Shown here: in pieces, positions 35,401 to 44,106 of the stretch
How positions within the stretch are numbered: the first letter of the stretch is position 1
How the letters are laid out: every line of letters starts with the position of its first letter
DNA from: Dyadobacter sp. LHD-138
GTDB lineage: Bacteria; Bacteroidota; Bacteroidia; Cytophagales; Spirosomataceae
Direction of reading: 5' to 3'
Length of the DNA: 64,000 bases
Assembly (NCBI RefSeq): GCF_030929615.1
Contig: NZ_JAVFVU010000003.1
Location: 1-64,000, forward strand
The notes under the pieces: generated by a model
What the model saw: only the letters and a program-made list of their open reading frames with translations
The model's database searches: none
What the model was told of the DNA's origin: nothing
Translations under genes and position numbers: made by a program

Positions 35401-35487
35401 AAAAAGTATATTATTCTAATCACCTAATTGTGTCAATTTATCGGCAATTAGGCTTTTATCAATTGGTAATTCTACCATCTCCTATAC

Positions 35488-35784
35488 TTGAAAAGAAAGA
35501 GATTCACGGAGCAACCACAACTGATTTATTATATTTGTTCAAACATTTATACAAATAAAGTAAAATCAATTGCAAAAATTGTTAGTTGTGTTGAAAATTA
35601 TTTTTTCGGTCCACGAACTCAAAAAAATCCAACATCACCTTTAATTGTGAAAAAATGTTTAGATTATCTTCATCTTTACTATTGTTGCGGTTCAATAATG
35701 ATGGGAATTGCTGCCGCTATGGCGGTCGTGACAGGAACTTTCACGGCGATGCTGTACTACAATAACATTCAAGTATTAATTTAA
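35488..35784 (+). CDS. Possible small membrane peptide preceding the ketopantoate-reductase-like gene
   Basis: The frame from a TTG at 35488 gives 98 residues. A shorter version from the GTG at 35647 gives 45 residues beginning KKCLDYLHLYYCCGS and continuing into a hydrophobic segment (IMMGIAAAMAVVTGTFTAML, residues 16-35 of the short form), ending YYNNIQVLI. The -7 candidate at 35530 would favour the short form. It is rich in aromatic residues and has a Cys-Cys pair before a single membrane helix. Its stop lies 2 bp before the next start codon, so the two are likely translated together. I recognise no family; it could be a leader peptide, a small membrane protein or non-coding. Confidence 0.35.
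   Translation: MKRKRFTEQPQLIYYICSNIYTNKVKSIAKIVSCVENYFFGPRTQKNPTSPLIVKKCLDYLHLYYCCGSIMMGIAAAMAVVTGTFTAMLYYNNIQVLI
35530..35537 (+). promoter_or_regulatory. Candidate -7 element for the small ORF and the reductase gene
   Basis: TATATTTG is an exact match to TAnnTTTG, 257 bp upstream of the reductase start and within the long form of the small ORF. No good -33 TTG is visible at the expected distance. If real, transcription would start near 35544. Confidence 0.25.
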
Positions 35785-35786
35785 AT

Positions 35787-36734
35787 ATGGAGTCAATAGC
35801 AAAAAACGGAGCAGGTTTCAATCAGGATTTATACATTGTCGGCAATGGGGTAATTGCAAAAGCCCTGGCCGTTGCACTGACCGTCCACGGAAGAAAGGTG
35901 ACGATCCTACGCGGGAGCACGGATGAGCAAGCTGTTGTCTGTGAAAATATCCAGATAGAAATTGGGGACCGGATATTAGCGGCTGATGTTACGATTAGCT
36001 CGATAAGCAATTATGATAAGCTGGATGGAATCATATTGTTAACAAATAAATCATTTGGGAATCAGGGACTGGCCGACAAGCTTAAATTAAAAGCAAAACA
36101 ATCACCAATCGTTTTTCTGCAAAATGGTCTGTACATCGAAAGTAGCTTTATTGAGCTGGGTTTTACGGAACTCTACCGATGTGTTTTACTGGCAACCAGT
36201 CAATCCATCACAAAAAATAAAGTAAGGTTTAGGTCGGTTGCTTCATCACCGGTTGGCGTGGTTAAGGGCTCGGAGGAAGTACTCAACCGTATTATCGAAC
36301 AGCTCGATACGGACATTTTTTCTTTCCGGGCAGAAGCGGACATTCAGCAAGTAATCTGGAAAAAAGTGATCAGCAACTGTGTGTTCAATTCGATTTGCCC
36401 TTTGCTTGAAACGGATAACGGTATATTTCATCGGAATGAATCTGCCTTGCAAATTGCAAAAACAGTGATCCGTGAATGCCTGGCTGTGGCAAAGGAAAAT
36501 GGTATTCAGTTAACAGAAGATGAGGTACTACAAAACGTACTTGCTATCAGTAAAATGTCTGACGGGCAGAAAATATCAACCTATCAGGACATACTCAATA
36601 AGCGGGAAACGGAGATCGAAACACTAAATTTCGCAATCGTCAAAGCAGCGCTTTTGACGGGTAAAGTCCATGTTCCGGTGACAGCCTTATTGGGAGAAAT
36701 GACAAAACTAAAATCCGAATTGTCCAGAACCTAA
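35787..36734 (+). CDS. Ketopantoate reductase (PanE/ApbA) family protein
   Basis: The 315-residue NADP-dependent reductase has an N-terminal Rossmann fold (LYIVGNGVIAKALAVALTVHGRKVTIL; the usual GxGxxG is here GNGVIA) and the family's C-terminal helical domain. The catalytic-lysine region VIWKKVISNCVFNSICPLLETDNGIF and the glutamate region STYQDILNKRETEIETLNFAIV are both present, so the enzyme looks active. True PanE makes pantoate for coenzyme A, but many family members act on other 2-oxo acids. The altered nucleotide loop and the lack of pan neighbours argue against calling it panE. It is preceded by the possible small peptide and followed by a perfect terminator hairpin. Confidence 0.85.
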   Translation: MESIAKNGAGFNQDLYIVGNGVIAKALAVALTVHGRKVTILRGSTDEQAVVCENIQIEIGDRILAADVTISSISNYDKLDGIILLTNKSFGNQGLADKLKLKAKQSPIVFLQNGLYIESSFIELGFTELYRCVLLATSQSITKNKVRFRSVASSPVGVVKGSEEVLNRIIEQLDTDIFSFRAEADIQQVIWKKVISNCVFNSICPLLETDNGIFHRNESALQIAKTVIRECLAVAKENGIQLTEDEVLQNVLAISKMSDGQKISTYQDILNKRETEIETLNFAIVKAALLTGKVHVPVTALLGEMTKLKSELSRT

Positions 36735-36776
36735 ATGTTAACGGGTCAATCTTAAGAGAAATGAGTAATCACCATT

Positions 36777-36819
36777 GAAGCGGCGTTAAAACTTTTCATT
36801 TAAGTTTTAACGCCGCTTC
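36777..36819. terminator. Perfect 18-bp bidirectional terminator between convergent genes
   Basis: GAAGCGGCGTTAAAACTT (36777-36794) and its exact reverse complement (36802-36819) flank a 7-nt loop. The hairpin separates the plus-strand reductase gene (stop 36734) from the minus-strand SusD gene (stop 36859). The AT-rich inner stem makes it usable from both sides. Confidence 0.7.
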
Positions 36820-36858
36820 GCATGCAGGTGTCAGGATTAGGAAATAGCCTTGAAAATA

Positions 36859-38313
36859 TTACAGATTGGGATTGATGTTACTCTCTCTGTAAGGAACCGG
36901 ATAGTATAAATGTTTGGTGATAGAAAACGAAGGAGCGGAAAGCGGGTTGGCTTTCATGGCTTTCTCGAAGTCTTCCCACCGGATCAGATTATATCTTCTT
37001 TTTCCTTCGAAAATGGTTTCATAGGTCCACTCCTTTTTTACCGCTTCTCGGAATTGCTCTTTTGACAAGCCCGCCAGATTGTTTGCCGAATTACCATAGG
37101 CCCGTTCGCGCAACTTGTTGATTGAGGTATAGGCATTCGCAGGACCCGACACTTCATTGGTCGCTTCCGCGTGAATCAGATACATCTCAGCAAGGCGAAA
37201 AATTGGAAAATTCATATCAGTACGACGGTTTCGTTCCAAAAAGTTAGACCGGTTGGAATCGTAGAATTTTTTCATGTGAGGCGTATTCTTCCACCAACCG
37301 GCATCTTTATAGGTGATTTTTCCCGTCGGAAGTGTAACTTCAGTGAGGAAAGAAGCGGATTTACGTGTATCGCTGTCGTCGAACAAAGCCATGGTACGTT
37401 TGGTTGTATAATACGTTCCCCAACCCGATTCTGAGCCCAGCCCTTCTCTTGGACGTGCCTGAACAGAAAGCATGGAACGGGAGCCATCGCCCGCATTATT
37501 CTGAACAGAAAAGATGTGTTCATTACTGTTCTTGTTTTTGATCAGCCATAAATCCGATACGGCCGGCAACAGGCTGTATCCGTAATTATCAATAACCTCT
37601 TTTGCTTTGCTTGCCGCCAGTGCCCATTTGGATTGATCTTTTAAGGGAAAACCGGCCATGGTTATGTATACTTTTGCCAGAAGTGCCTTGGCCGCTCCGC
37701 TTGTTGGGCGCCCTACGGGATCCCACTTGGCAGGAAGTTTTTCCGCTTCGGCCAGGTCAGAAAGAATCAGCTTGTAAACATCCTGAACACTGCTTTTCTG
37801 TATTTTCATGGCCTCACTGAAATTTTCAACCGGCTTATCGATCAAAGGAATTTCACCAAACAGGCGTACCAAATGGAAGTAACCCAAAGCGCGAAGAAAC
37901 TGAGCCGCCTGAACATATTGCGTCTTTACCGTCGGTGCAATGGGCGCCCCTGGTATCTTGTCGATCATTACATTGGCTGAATTGACCATGCGGTACAGTT
38001 CCAACCAGGTATCCGAAATCGTAACGCTTTCATTGGTATAGGTATAATTTGCAATAGAAAGCCAGTCCATGGATTCGTTGTGAATCGAGTCGTGGTCTGC
38101 ACTGATCTCGGTCAGAAAAAACAAAGGACGATCGTACATATTGGCCAGGTATCTCTCAGTACCCAGAAGCATCATATCTGCATCCTTTTCCGATTTAGGC
38201 AAAACATCGGGAGAAAGAATTGATTGGGGTTTTTCTTCAAGAAAATCACCGCATCCGGAAACAAAAATCAGTGTTGCCAACAGCGAGAATATTATTTTAG
38301 TTTTCATTTTCAA
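36859..38313 (-). CDS. SusD/RagB-family lipoprotein (system 3)
   Basis: The 484-residue lipoprotein has the signal MKMKTKIIFSLLATLIFVSGC with the lipobox cysteine at 21. Family elements are SEKDADMMLLGTERYLANMY, YVQAAQFLRALGYFHLVRLFGEIPLID, GAAKALLAKVYITMAGFPL, FRLAEMYLIHAEATNEVSGPANAYTSINKLRERAYG and the C-terminal YYPVPYRESNINPNL. That C-terminus ends NPNL rather than the usual NPxY. It starts 11 bp after SusC. Substrate unknown. Confidence 0.93.
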   Translation of the reverse strand: MKMKTKIIFSLLATLIFVSGCGDFLEEKPQSILSPDVLPKSEKDADMMLLGTERYLANMYDRPLFFLTEISADHDSIHNESMDWLSIANYTYTNESVTISDTWLELYRMVNSANVMIDKIPGAPIAPTVKTQYVQAAQFLRALGYFHLVRLFGEIPLIDKPVENFSEAMKIQKSSVQDVYKLILSDLAEAEKLPAKWDPVGRPTSGAAKALLAKVYITMAGFPLKDQSKWALAASKAKEVIDNYGYSLLPAVSDLWLIKNKNSNEHIFSVQNNAGDGSRSMLSVQARPREGLGSESGWGTYYTTKRTMALFDDSDTRKSASFLTEVTLPTGKITYKDAGWWKNTPHMKKFYDSNRSNFLERNRRTDMNFPIFRLAEMYLIHAEATNEVSGPANAYTSINKLRERAYGNSANNLAGLSKEQFREAVKKEWTYETIFEGKRRYNLIRWEDFEKAMKANPLSAPSFSITKHLYYPVPYRESNINPNL

Positions 38314-38324
38314 GTATTTTCCGA

Positions 38325-41300
38325 TTAGAAATTAACATTTAATCCAACTGTATAAGCTTTTACAGAAGGGTATGCACCATAGTCGATACCAATCTGCCAG
38401 TTGCCGTCTCTTGAATTGACTTCCGGATCAAATCCAGAATAATTCGTTATCGTAAGTAAATTCTGACCGCTTACATATACTTTGAAGCTACCAACACCGA
38501 TTTTACTTAACAGACCGGCAGGCAGGTCATAGCTGAGCATTACATTTTTCAATCTCAAATAAGAACCGTCTTCAATAAAACGGGTAGACATCGCTCCTGG
38601 CGCTTCACCCAATGCCTGCATGGTATTTGAGGTTCCTTCACCGTGCCAGTAACCCAATGTAGACCGAAGCGTGTTGTCATCTCTTCCCGGCCATTCCAGT
38701 AAATACCGGTTGATATTGAAAACCTTGTTTCCGGTTGTCCCCTGCAAAAGTGTGCTTAGGCTGAAATTTTTGTAGGAGAAATTATTGGTGAGTCCAAAAA
38801 TGAATCTCGGCTGCGGGTTACCAATGATGGTTCTGTCTTTCGTCGTAATCACACCGTCATTATCGATATCTTTGAACTTAACTGCACCAGGCTTCGCTCC
38901 TGCCGCAGGGAGTGCATCCACTGCTGACTGATTCTGATAAATACCGTCGAAAATATACCCATAAAACAGACCGGCAGGCTGTCCTACACGCATGATCCCG
39001 GTGGTAGAGAAATCAGCAATGGTACCGCCGGAAGCGTTCACAGTGTATTCATAGTCCCCTCCCAGATCAACGATCTTATTTCTCATCAGAGAAAAATTCG
39101 CTGTGGTCGACCACTTCAAACCCTTCGTCGTGTTGACCGACGTGGCACTGAATTCCCAACCTCTGTTCTGCATGGTTCCTACGTTCTGGATCTGCGTCGA
39201 ATAACCCGTATAGAACGGAACGTTTTTAGGATAAAGCAGATCTCTGGTCGATTTCTTGAAGTAATCAACGGATAGTGAAATACGGTTGTTCAGGAACCCT
39301 GCGTCAATACCGATGTTGGTTTGATAGGTGGTTTCCCATTTCAAATCGGGGTTGGCAACCGATCCGAGATTGAGACCAACCAGTTCGGCTGTACCCAATG
39401 AATACGTTGTAATGTTCATCGTCGCCAGAGACTGGTAACTACGGATTGCCTCACTACCGGTTGCTCCGTAGCTGGCCCGTAGTTTCAGGTTACTGATCTT
39501 GTCGTTGTTACGCAGGAATTCTTCTTCGCTGATTCTCCATCCTGCCGCCGCCGATGGGAAAAACCCCCATTTGTGATTTTTAGAGAATTTGGAAGATCCA
39601 TCCGCACGTCCGCTGACAGTAAAGAGATATTTATTGTCAAAAGAATAATTGACACGTCCCAGATAAGACGCAATATTGGAGTTGATTGCATTAGACTCCA
39701 CACGCATCTGATTGATCTGAGATAGCGACAGGTTATTGTACATCAGCGATTCCGTCGAAAACCCTTTACCGGTAGCACCGGATGAGAAGTTATCAGTTCC
39801 CTGCGCCGTGAAACCTACAACCGCGTTGATTTTGTGGCGGTTGAAGCTTTTATCATAAGTCAAAATATTTTCACTCAGCCAAAACGTGTTTTCTCTGTTT
39901 GCAATTATCCCGGCTCCCATACCTGCTGCTTCAAGCAGATTGCTCGATGCCCAGTATTTCCGTGTACTTTGATTAAGCGTATAAGCTATGCTGGAACGAA
40001 ATGTAAGGTTATCCATTACTTTCCATTCACCATACAAGAGCGACTGAATATTATTGGTAATCAGCTTGTCAGTCCGATCGTTGATAATGGCCATGGGATT
40101 GTTGATCTGAGAACCTACCAGAAGTGGTTTGGAGTAATTTCCATTAGCATCGTATACCGGTACCAAAGGAGAAAACCGGAATGCGGCCTGGGTAACCCCG
40201 CCACCGTCGGATCCGGCGCCTGCATTGATGATGGTGTTGTCCTGACCCGATCTTAAAACATTAAAATTAAGTCCGATCTTAAGTCGGGAGGATACGGTGT
40301 GGTCCAGATTAAAACGGAGGGTTCCTCTTTTAAATCCGGTATTTTTAATGATCCCCTTCTGATTAAAATAATTGGCGGATATCCGGAACTGCGTCTTTTC
40401 AGAACCACCTGAAAGTGCCAGCTGATGTTCCATGGTTGGCGCAACCGTAAAAACCTCTTTTTGCCAATCCGTACCAGGTGCATCAGGATCGTAATTTTTG
40501 ATCACGGAACTGTATGTACCAATTTCCTTTAAAAGCTGATAATGCTCTTTTGCGTTCAACAAATCCATCTTTTTCGCCACCTTTGAGAAGGTGAAAAAGT
40601 TAGAGTAAGAAACTTGTGTCTTCCCCGATTTCCCTCTTTTCGTCGTGATGATAATAACCCCGTTGGATCCGCGTGATCCGTAAATAGCTGTCGCTGAGGC
40701 ATCTTTAAGAATATCCATGGACTCAATATCATTCGGATTGACGGAATTAAAATCCACCCCCAGAATACCATCCACAACAATCAAAGGATCGTTACTGCCA
40801 TTAATGGAGTTCCCGCCGCGAATACGGATATTCACCTGTCCACCCGGCTGTGACCCAAAATTGGAAACCACCACACCAGCCGCCTGGCCCTGCAGTGCCT
40901 GATCCGCACGCGGAAAAGGAACTTTTGCCAGTTCCGTAGCTTTCACAGAAGACATGGCGCCGGTTATATCCGCTTTTTCCATGGAGCCATAACCCACCAC
41001 CACCACTTCCTGCAATGCTTTGGTATCAGAAAGCAGCATGATATCGACTACGGATTTACCCGAAAGATTAACTTCCTGTGAAATGTAACCTACGAAAGAG
41101 AAGATCAGGGTCCCCTCACCCTCAGGAATCGTCAGCGTGTAAGTCCCGTTTTCGGAGGTCGAAGTTCCTCTTTGGGTGCCCTTTAGTACAATGCTAACGC
41201 CGGGCAGAATCTCCCCTTTATCATCGGTAATTTTCCCGGTAATCGTCCGGTCAGAAACCTTTTCTTCGGACAAAGGCGGGAGCACAGCCCTGCCCTGTGG

Positions 41301-41657
41301 CTGCGACTCAGGACGCAGCAGTATTTGCCCGTCAACAATCAGATGCTGTATCGCAAGCGGTTTAAGGAGGCGATCGAGTACAACGGAGAGCTTTGTGTCG
41401 GTAAAATTTACATCAACGCGGCGTTCTGCCTGTATGGCTTTTGAATTATAGGTAAAGTTTACGTCAACTGTTTTACTGATCTGGTTCAAAACTGATCGCA
41501 ACTCTATCTGAGAAGCTTTCATTGTTATTTTATGATCCATCAGTTCCTGATTATTTCTCTTTGCCGCGGATACCGGTCCTCCGAATATCAGTACCGTTAT
41601 AAGAGAGATTTTCAATGTGCAGCAAAGCCAGTGCTTCAGGCGTCGGTGTCTTTTCAT
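38325..41657 (-). CDS. SusC/RagA-type TonB-dependent transporter with STN domain (system 3)
   Basis: The 1110-residue transporter has a signal segment (LCCTLKISLITVLIFGGPVSA, about 11-31), an STN domain (about 43-120, ITMKASQIELRSVLNQISKTVDVNFTYN), a carboxypeptidase-regulatory-like domain (about 139-215, ITGKITDDKGEILPGVSIVLKGTQRGTSTSENGTYTLTIPEG), the box ALQEVVVVGYGSMEKADITGAMSSVK, a plug with PLIVVDGILGVDFNSVNPNDIESMDILKDASATAIYGSRGSNGVIIITTKRG, and a barrel ending VGLNVNF. It is the transporter partner of the SusD gene downstream and a probable signalling receptor for the FecR encoded upstream. Confidence 0.96.
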   Translation of the reverse strand: MKRHRRLKHWLCCTLKISLITVLIFGGPVSAAKRNNQELMDHKITMKASQIELRSVLNQISKTVDVNFTYNSKAIQAERRVDVNFTDTKLSVVLDRLLKPLAIQHLIVDGQILLRPESQPQGRAVLPPLSEEKVSDRTITGKITDDKGEILPGVSIVLKGTQRGTSTSENGTYTLTIPEGEGTLIFSFVGYISQEVNLSGKSVVDIMLLSDTKALQEVVVVGYGSMEKADITGAMSSVKATELAKVPFPRADQALQGQAAGVVVSNFGSQPGGQVNIRIRGGNSINGSNDPLIVVDGILGVDFNSVNPNDIESMDILKDASATAIYGSRGSNGVIIITTKRGKSGKTQVSYSNFFTFSKVAKKMDLLNAKEHYQLLKEIGTYSSVIKNYDPDAPGTDWQKEVFTVAPTMEHQLALSGGSEKTQFRISANYFNQKGIIKNTGFKRGTLRFNLDHTVSSRLKIGLNFNVLRSGQDNTIINAGAGSDGGGVTQAAFRFSPLVPVYDANGNYSKPLLVGSQINNPMAIINDRTDKLITNNIQSLLYGEWKVMDNLTFRSSIAYTLNQSTRKYWASSNLLEAAGMGAGIIANRENTFWLSENILTYDKSFNRHKINAVVGFTAQGTDNFSSGATGKGFSTESLMYNNLSLSQINQMRVESNAINSNIASYLGRVNYSFDNKYLFTVSGRADGSSKFSKNHKWGFFPSAAAGWRISEEEFLRNNDKISNLKLRASYGATGSEAIRSYQSLATMNITTYSLGTAELVGLNLGSVANPDLKWETTYQTNIGIDAGFLNNRISLSVDYFKKSTRDLLYPKNVPFYTGYSTQIQNVGTMQNRGWEFSATSVNTTKGLKWSTTANFSLMRNKIVDLGGDYEYTVNASGGTIADFSTTGIMRVGQPAGLFYGYIFDGIYQNQSAVDALPAAGAKPGAVKFKDIDNDGVITTKDRTIIGNPQPRFIFGLTNNFSYKNFSLSTLLQGTTGNKVFNINRYLLEWPGRDDNTLRSTLGYWHGEGTSNTMQALGEAPGAMSTRFIEDGSYLRLKNVMLSYDLPAGLLSKIGVGSFKVYVSGQNLLTITNYSGFDPEVNSRDGNWQIGIDYGAYPSVKAYTVGLNVNF

Positions 41658-41706
41658 GGGTAATAGATGGTTTTAAAGGTTAAAATTAGGGCAAAAAAAG
41701 TACCTT

Positions 41707-41722
41707 ATGTCTGTAAAGACAT
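41707..41722 (-). promoter_or_regulatory. Small hairpin in the FecR-SusC gap (system 3)
   Basis: ATGTCT (41707-41712) and AGACAT (41717-41722) form a 6-bp stem with a 4-nt loop. On the minus (sense) strand it is followed after AAGGTAC by TTTTTTT, so it could be a weak sense-strand attenuator. It differs from the opposite-strand terminators in the same gap of systems 1, 2 and 4. Confidence 0.3.
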
Positions 41723-41828
41723 TGCATGACGGCAGCGTTAAAAATGGAAATTAATGTGGGGGGCAGGTTCTTGCTATGGAATCATTTTGTTTACTTCATT
41801 GAAAAAGGAAAGGGATTAGGAAATAAAT

Positions 41829-42908
41829 TTAATTGCAGCCCGGAAGGCCTGTGATCAGGATTTGTTTATCGGTTAACTGATATTGGACCTGGTCACCCAA
41901 CGCTTTGCAGATAATTTTCAATTTCCCCTGCAAAGGCAAATCATTCAAAGCGGTTGTCAACACACATTTCTTGAGTTTTTTCGCATCATAACTAATATTT
42001 AGTCCGTATGTATGCGCTATGGAGTCCAATAAGGCCGCTACGGGTATATCCGTAAAATTGAAGGAGGTATGCTGTGTGATAAAGATGCTGGCAGAGGCAA
42101 GGGCCACCCCCTGGGTAATTGTGGATTGTTGTTTGCTAAACACCGCCTGTTGCTCGGCTCTCAGCGTTACGGCGTCTTTGCCTGGTTCTTTGTATGTTTC
42201 CCGGTCAGCATAAACTGTTACATGACCTGTTTTTACAATAACCTGCACATTAGGCTCTTGGTTAAAGGCGCGTACGCTAAAACTGGTACCGGTCACCCGG
42301 GTCATCAGACCATTTGCCTGAACCAGAAAAGGATGTTGTTTTTGTTTCGCTATTTCAAAAAAGGCTGCACCGCGCAGGCTTACTTCCCGGGTATCCTGTT
42401 CGAAAGATTTCGGATAAGAAAGCGTACTTCCTGGAAACAGCATGACCGAACTGCTATCCGAAAGAATGATCAGTTTCGCATTTGTACCTGTATTTTTATT
42501 CTTAATCCAGGAATCCGGCACATCCCGGTAAGCAGTAACCTGACTGGTTTCAAACACAGAAAGCTTGTTTTTCCATGCGTAAGAGATGACCATAAGAATC
42601 ACCGCGGCCGCAGCAGCGCTCCACCAGAACGAATTCAGGCGTCGCGCATGCTTTGATTCCCGCCCGGCAATTCTATCCCAGCTTCCTGTCACTATTTCGT
42701 CAAGCTCTTTATCATTGACCGATTCATCCAGATGAGTCGCCTTCAGGATTGCCGTTGCCTGTTTCACCAGTTCTGTTTTGTCCGGATTTTGCTTAATCCA
42801 TTCGGCCCAGTCGAACCCCTCATCAGATACACCTCCCGCATACACCCATCGCCGAAAGGTGGAATCAGATAACAGATAATTAAGATCAATAGGTAATGGA
42901 TTCGACAT
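41829..42908 (-). CDS. FecR-type anti-sigma factor (system 3)
   Basis: The product, 359 residues from the ATG at 42908, is an inner-membrane anti-sigma regulator. It has a cytoplasmic domain (LNYLLSDSTFRRWVYAGGVSDEGFDWAEWIKQNPDKTELVKQA), a transmembrane helix near 110-128 (FWWSAAAAAVILMVISYAW), a FecR domain (LSDSSSVMLFPGSTLSYPK, FLVQANGLMTRVTGTSFSV) and a DUF4974 end (FNFTDIPVAALLDSIAHTYGLNISYD, CVLTTAL, KIICKALGDQVQYQL). An alternative ATG at 42953 would add 15 residues. It follows the sigma gene and should pair with the SusC at 38325-41657. Confidence 0.9.
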   Translation of the reverse strand: MSNPLPIDLNYLLSDSTFRRWVYAGGVSDEGFDWAEWIKQNPDKTELVKQATAILKATHLDESVNDKELDEIVTGSWDRIAGRESKHARRLNSFWWSAAAAAVILMVISYAWKNKLSVFETSQVTAYRDVPDSWIKNKNTGTNAKLIILSDSSSVMLFPGSTLSYPKSFEQDTREVSLRGAAFFEIAKQKQHPFLVQANGLMTRVTGTSFSVRAFNQEPNVQVIVKTGHVTVYADRETYKEPGKDAVTLRAEQQAVFSKQQSTITQGVALASASIFITQHTSFNFTDIPVAALLDSIAHTYGLNISYDAKKLKKCVLTTALNDLPLQGKLKIICKALGDQVQYQLTDKQILITGLPGCN

Positions 42909-42977
42909 AGCATTAGAAGTTTCTATGTAGAGAGAGTCAGCAGTTTCAGGCATGTACTCACCTGACAAAAGATATTT

Positions 42978-43583
42978 TTACAAAAAATCAGCAGATAACA
43001 TAAAAAACAACAGCGGGGTAAATTCTTCACGCCAGTTTTTACGCAGATGAGCCAGGGCGCGCTGGACGAGGTTGGATACGGATTGATACTGTATGTCAAG
43101 CAATTCGGCAATTTCGTAATGATCCAGATTTTGATAAAACTTTAGATACAAAACTTCCTTCTGCCGCTCAGGAAGCGCATTAATAACATGGTTAAGTTGC
43201 AAAAGTTGCTGATGCTCCGTTTCCGACTGAAGCCATTGATCCTGTACGGAAAAGGTGACCATAAAAGGATAATCATCCGCCTCGGACTCTTTAAACTGGA
43301 TATAATCATTACCTCTCGTCGAACGATGTATTTTTCGCCGCAACGAAACCAGCAGATAGGTATGCACAGCGGCACTCGGTGACAGGTTGCTCCGATAGAG
43401 CCAGATATCGGCAAATAGATCCTGGATACAGTCTTTTACCAATTCCTGATCGTTGGTAAGCTTTCTTCCATAGCCGATAAGGAATCTGGAATATCGCTTG
43501 ATCATACCCGTAAAAGCCTCGGCATCACCCGCGCGGACCGCTTCCCACAAAGCACTATCTGATAATTCGGGTTGCAATGACAT
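42978..43583 (-). CDS. ECF RNA polymerase sigma factor, FecI-type (system 3)
   Basis: The 201-residue protein has region 2 at about 20-90 (AFTGMIKRYSRFLIGYGRKLTNDQELVKDCIQDLFADIWLYRSNL) and region 4 at about 135-190 (LPERQKEVLYLKFYQNLDHYEIAELLDIQYQSVSNLVQRALAHLRKNW). The C-terminus is a hydrophobic tail (LLFFMLSADFL) like those of the other sigma factors in the window. It closely resembles the sigma of system 4 in region 4 (KDCIQDLF, EVLYLKFY), so those two may be related by duplication. Confidence 0.93.
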   Translation of the reverse strand: MSLQPELSDSALWEAVRAGDAEAFTGMIKRYSRFLIGYGRKLTNDQELVKDCIQDLFADIWLYRSNLSPSAAVHTYLLVSLRRKIHRSTRGNDYIQFKESEADDYPFMVTFSVQDQWLQSETEHQQLLQLNHVINALPERQKEVLYLKFYQNLDHYEIAELLDIQYQSVSNLVQRALAHLRKNWREEFTPLLFFMLSADFL

Positions 43584-43630
43584 ATCGGAGGAGTCTTTTC
43601 CAGGAACTGAAACAATGAATCATTATTGAA

Positions 43631-43638
43631 CAAATTTA
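43631..43638 (-). promoter_or_regulatory. Candidate -7 element for the system 3 sigma gene
   Basis: On the minus strand this reads TAAATTTG, an exact TAnnTTTG match 48 bp upstream of the start codon at 43583. The nearest TTG is 14 bp upstream, shorter than the usual 17-23 bp spacing, so the match may be fortuitous. Confidence 0.3.
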
Positions 43639-43764
43639 ATAATTTTTATTCTCAATCCTCGGAGATATAATCCAAAATCAGTAAAATCTGTTCTATTGAT
43701 AGACATTTCGTCCATTTGCTCAGTCAACTGGGTGATAACTCCTGAATCCCAAATAGTCTTTTTC

Positions 43765-43816
43765 TAATAAAGTGGTAAATAAATTGGCATAATGCTATTT
43801 ATTTACCACTTTATTA
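43765..43816. repeat. Perfect 20-bp inverted repeat with 12-nt spacer
   Basis: TAATAAAGTGGTAAATAAAT (43765-43784) and its exact reverse complement (43797-43816) flank tggcataatgct. The inner GTGGTAAATAAAT/ATTTATTTACCAC core is AT-rich. It lies in the 523-bp gap between the divergent system 3 sigma gene and the outer-membrane protein gene, together with REP-like copy B. It may be an operator or a mobile-element remnant. No coding sequence is evident in this gap. Confidence 0.5.
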
Positions 43817-43886
43817 TATTTTTGTAGTAAATTAATGGCTACATAAACTTACTTGCACTGAAGTTGTCTAAACTTATCTTTGGGGC

Positions 43887-44000
43887 GTTGTAAATTTGAT
43901 TTCTGAAATAGTTATGTCACCCTTTCAGGGTTAAAACCTGAATGTTTGCTTGCTTTTTTCTACAATAATATCATCCCTTCGGGATTATCCATAAGCTTAA
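43887..44000. repeat. REP-like dispersed repeat, copy B
   Basis: This stretch aligns over about 110 bp with 14512-14620: GTTGTAAATT..GATTTCTGAAATAG, the ACCCTTTCAGGGTT hairpin, ACCTGAAT.TTTGC, TTTTCTACAATAAT..CATCCC and the ATCCC-TTC-GGGAT hairpin. Unlike copy A it lacks an inverted partner upstream. Scattered sequence differences with both hairpins retained suggest that the structure is what is conserved. Confidence 0.6.
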
Positions 44001-44106
44001 ACAACTTCACTGTTTAAAGCGTATCTTAAAAATAAAAGTGTCCTGAAAATTAAGGCCGTGATCAAGTTTCCACAACAAAAAACAAACCCGTTAACAAAGA
44101 GAAATA

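Noticed and set aside
41658..41828. Possible fourth opposite-strand terminator in the FecR-SusC gap of system 3
   Set aside because: The only stem (41707-41722) has a T-run on the sense strand, not the opposite one, so it does not fit the design of the other three gaps.
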